DNA of 5,069 nucleotides from Alphaproteobacteria bacterium (lineage in GTDB: Bacteria > Pseudomonadota > Alphaproteobacteria > Sphingomonadales > Sphingomonadaceae), in the NCBI GenBank assembly GCA_018830415.1, contig JAHJSJ010000296.1, positions 1 through 5,069 on the forward strand. The letters run 5' to 3'. The notes below the pieces were generated by a model, which searched no databases, was not told where the DNA came from, and saw nothing but the letters and a program-made list of their open reading frames with translations. Positions 4,783 to 5,069 of this stretch are shown piece by piece. Within the stretch, counting starts at the first letter, position 1, and each line of letters begins with the position of its first letter. The position numbers were made by a program, and so were the translations under genes.

Positions 4783-5069
4783 TTACTCCGGAATGGGTTG
4801 GTGACTGGTGATGGTAAGGCCATAACCTTCGAGCGCAACGAGATCAGGGCGGCTGTTCGATAACAGCACCATGTCGCTGACGCCCAGATCGACAAGGATC
4901 TGCGAACCGATACCGATATTGCGCAGTTCCTCGTCGTGCTGCCATTCACCGGAGCCGACGCGCCCGGTCAGGATCACGATCACGCCCGCGCCGTGTTCTC
5001 CAATCGCCTGCATCGCGCGTTGCAGCGTGCGCTTTCGCGGGCCGGGCTGGCCCAGCACATCGTCAAATA
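4783..5069 (-). CDS. ribB: 3,4-dihydroxy-2-butanone-4-phosphate synthase with degenerate GTP-cyclohydrolase-II-like C-terminus, 3' part
   Basis: Only the last 94 codons are visible, and the frame stays open to the window edge; an in-frame GTG at 5058 is internal, not the start. The part seen is the C-terminal RibA-like half of an alphaproteobacterial RibB/RibBA protein. DEELRNIGIGSQILVDLGV then SDMVLLSNS and LVALEGYGLTI match the end of GTP cyclohydrolase II (D.RDYGIGAQIL.DLG, LLTNNP, LEGYGL). However, where true RibA has the zinc ligands (CDCGxQ) there is GPRKRTLQRAMQAI, and where it has RQEGRGIGL there is TGRVGSG. So the domain is probably not a working cyclohydrolase. The N-terminal RibB half that makes the 4-carbon sugar phosphate is inferred, not seen. 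Its TAA lies 5 bases before ribH, consistent with one operon. Confidence 0.88.
   Translation of the reverse strand, partial: FDDVLGQPGPRKRTLQRAMQAIGEHGAGVIVILTGRVGSGEWQHDEELRNIGIGSQILVDLGVSDMVLLSNSRPDLVALEGYGLTITSHQPIPE

Overview
The window reads as chromosomal DNA of a GC-rich alphaproteobacterium. A sphingomonad (Sphingomonadales, possibly Erythrobacteraceae) is the best guess. The basis is the codon use (strong G/C third positions), an enolase and a lumazine synthase of alphaproteobacterial type, a RibB carrying a degenerate GTP-cyclohydrolase-II-like C-terminal domain, and a short MarR-like winged-helix protein of a kind I associate with sphingomonads. The taxon is inferred from family resemblance; there is no rRNA or other marker here.

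Layout: (1) 1-1858, minus strand, is a tight four-gene cluster of small membrane-anchored proteins. In order of transcription it holds a DUF883/YqjD-like protein with a Lys/Ala/Pro-rich N-terminal tail, a Holin-X/YqjE-like two-helix membrane protein, a 121-residue single-helix protein starting at GTG, and a second glycine-rich single-helix protein cut by the window edge. The last three are linked by 4-base-scale start/stop overlaps or a short gap, so they are almost certainly one operon. The order recalls enterobacterial yqjD-yqjE-yqjK. (2) 1859-2014 is a divergent control region. (3) 2015-3301, plus strand, is eno (enolase) with all catalytic residues present. (4) 3315-3842, minus strand, is a winged-helix (MarR-like) regulator converging on eno with only 13 bases between stop codons. 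(5) 3843-3977 is a more AT-rich spacer with a perfect 17-bp palindrome, a long imperfect hairpin and repeated TATT(T)CCCT words. (6) 3978-4178, minus strand, is a small 66-residue protein with a GTG start and a clear ribosome binding site. (7) 4179-4354 is a spacer with a possible promoter and nested inverted repeats. (8) 4355-5069, minus strand, is the riboflavin pair: ribH (lumazine synthase), preceded by the 3' end of a ribB-type gene that runs off the window.

How the genes work together: RibB makes 3,4-dihydroxy-2-butanone 4-phosphate, which RibH condenses with the pyrimidine product of the RibA/RibD branch to give lumazine. The 5-base gap, with the ribH ribosome binding site lying over the ribB stop, indicates co-translation. 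Enolase is a stand-alone glycolytic gene. The yqjDE-like cluster is probably a cell-envelope or stress/stationary-phase module, by analogy only. I see no transposon, CRISPR array, tRNA, rRNA or defence system. The least explained parts are the 3843-4354 block (small protein, palindromes, repeats) and the expanded yqjDE-like cluster.
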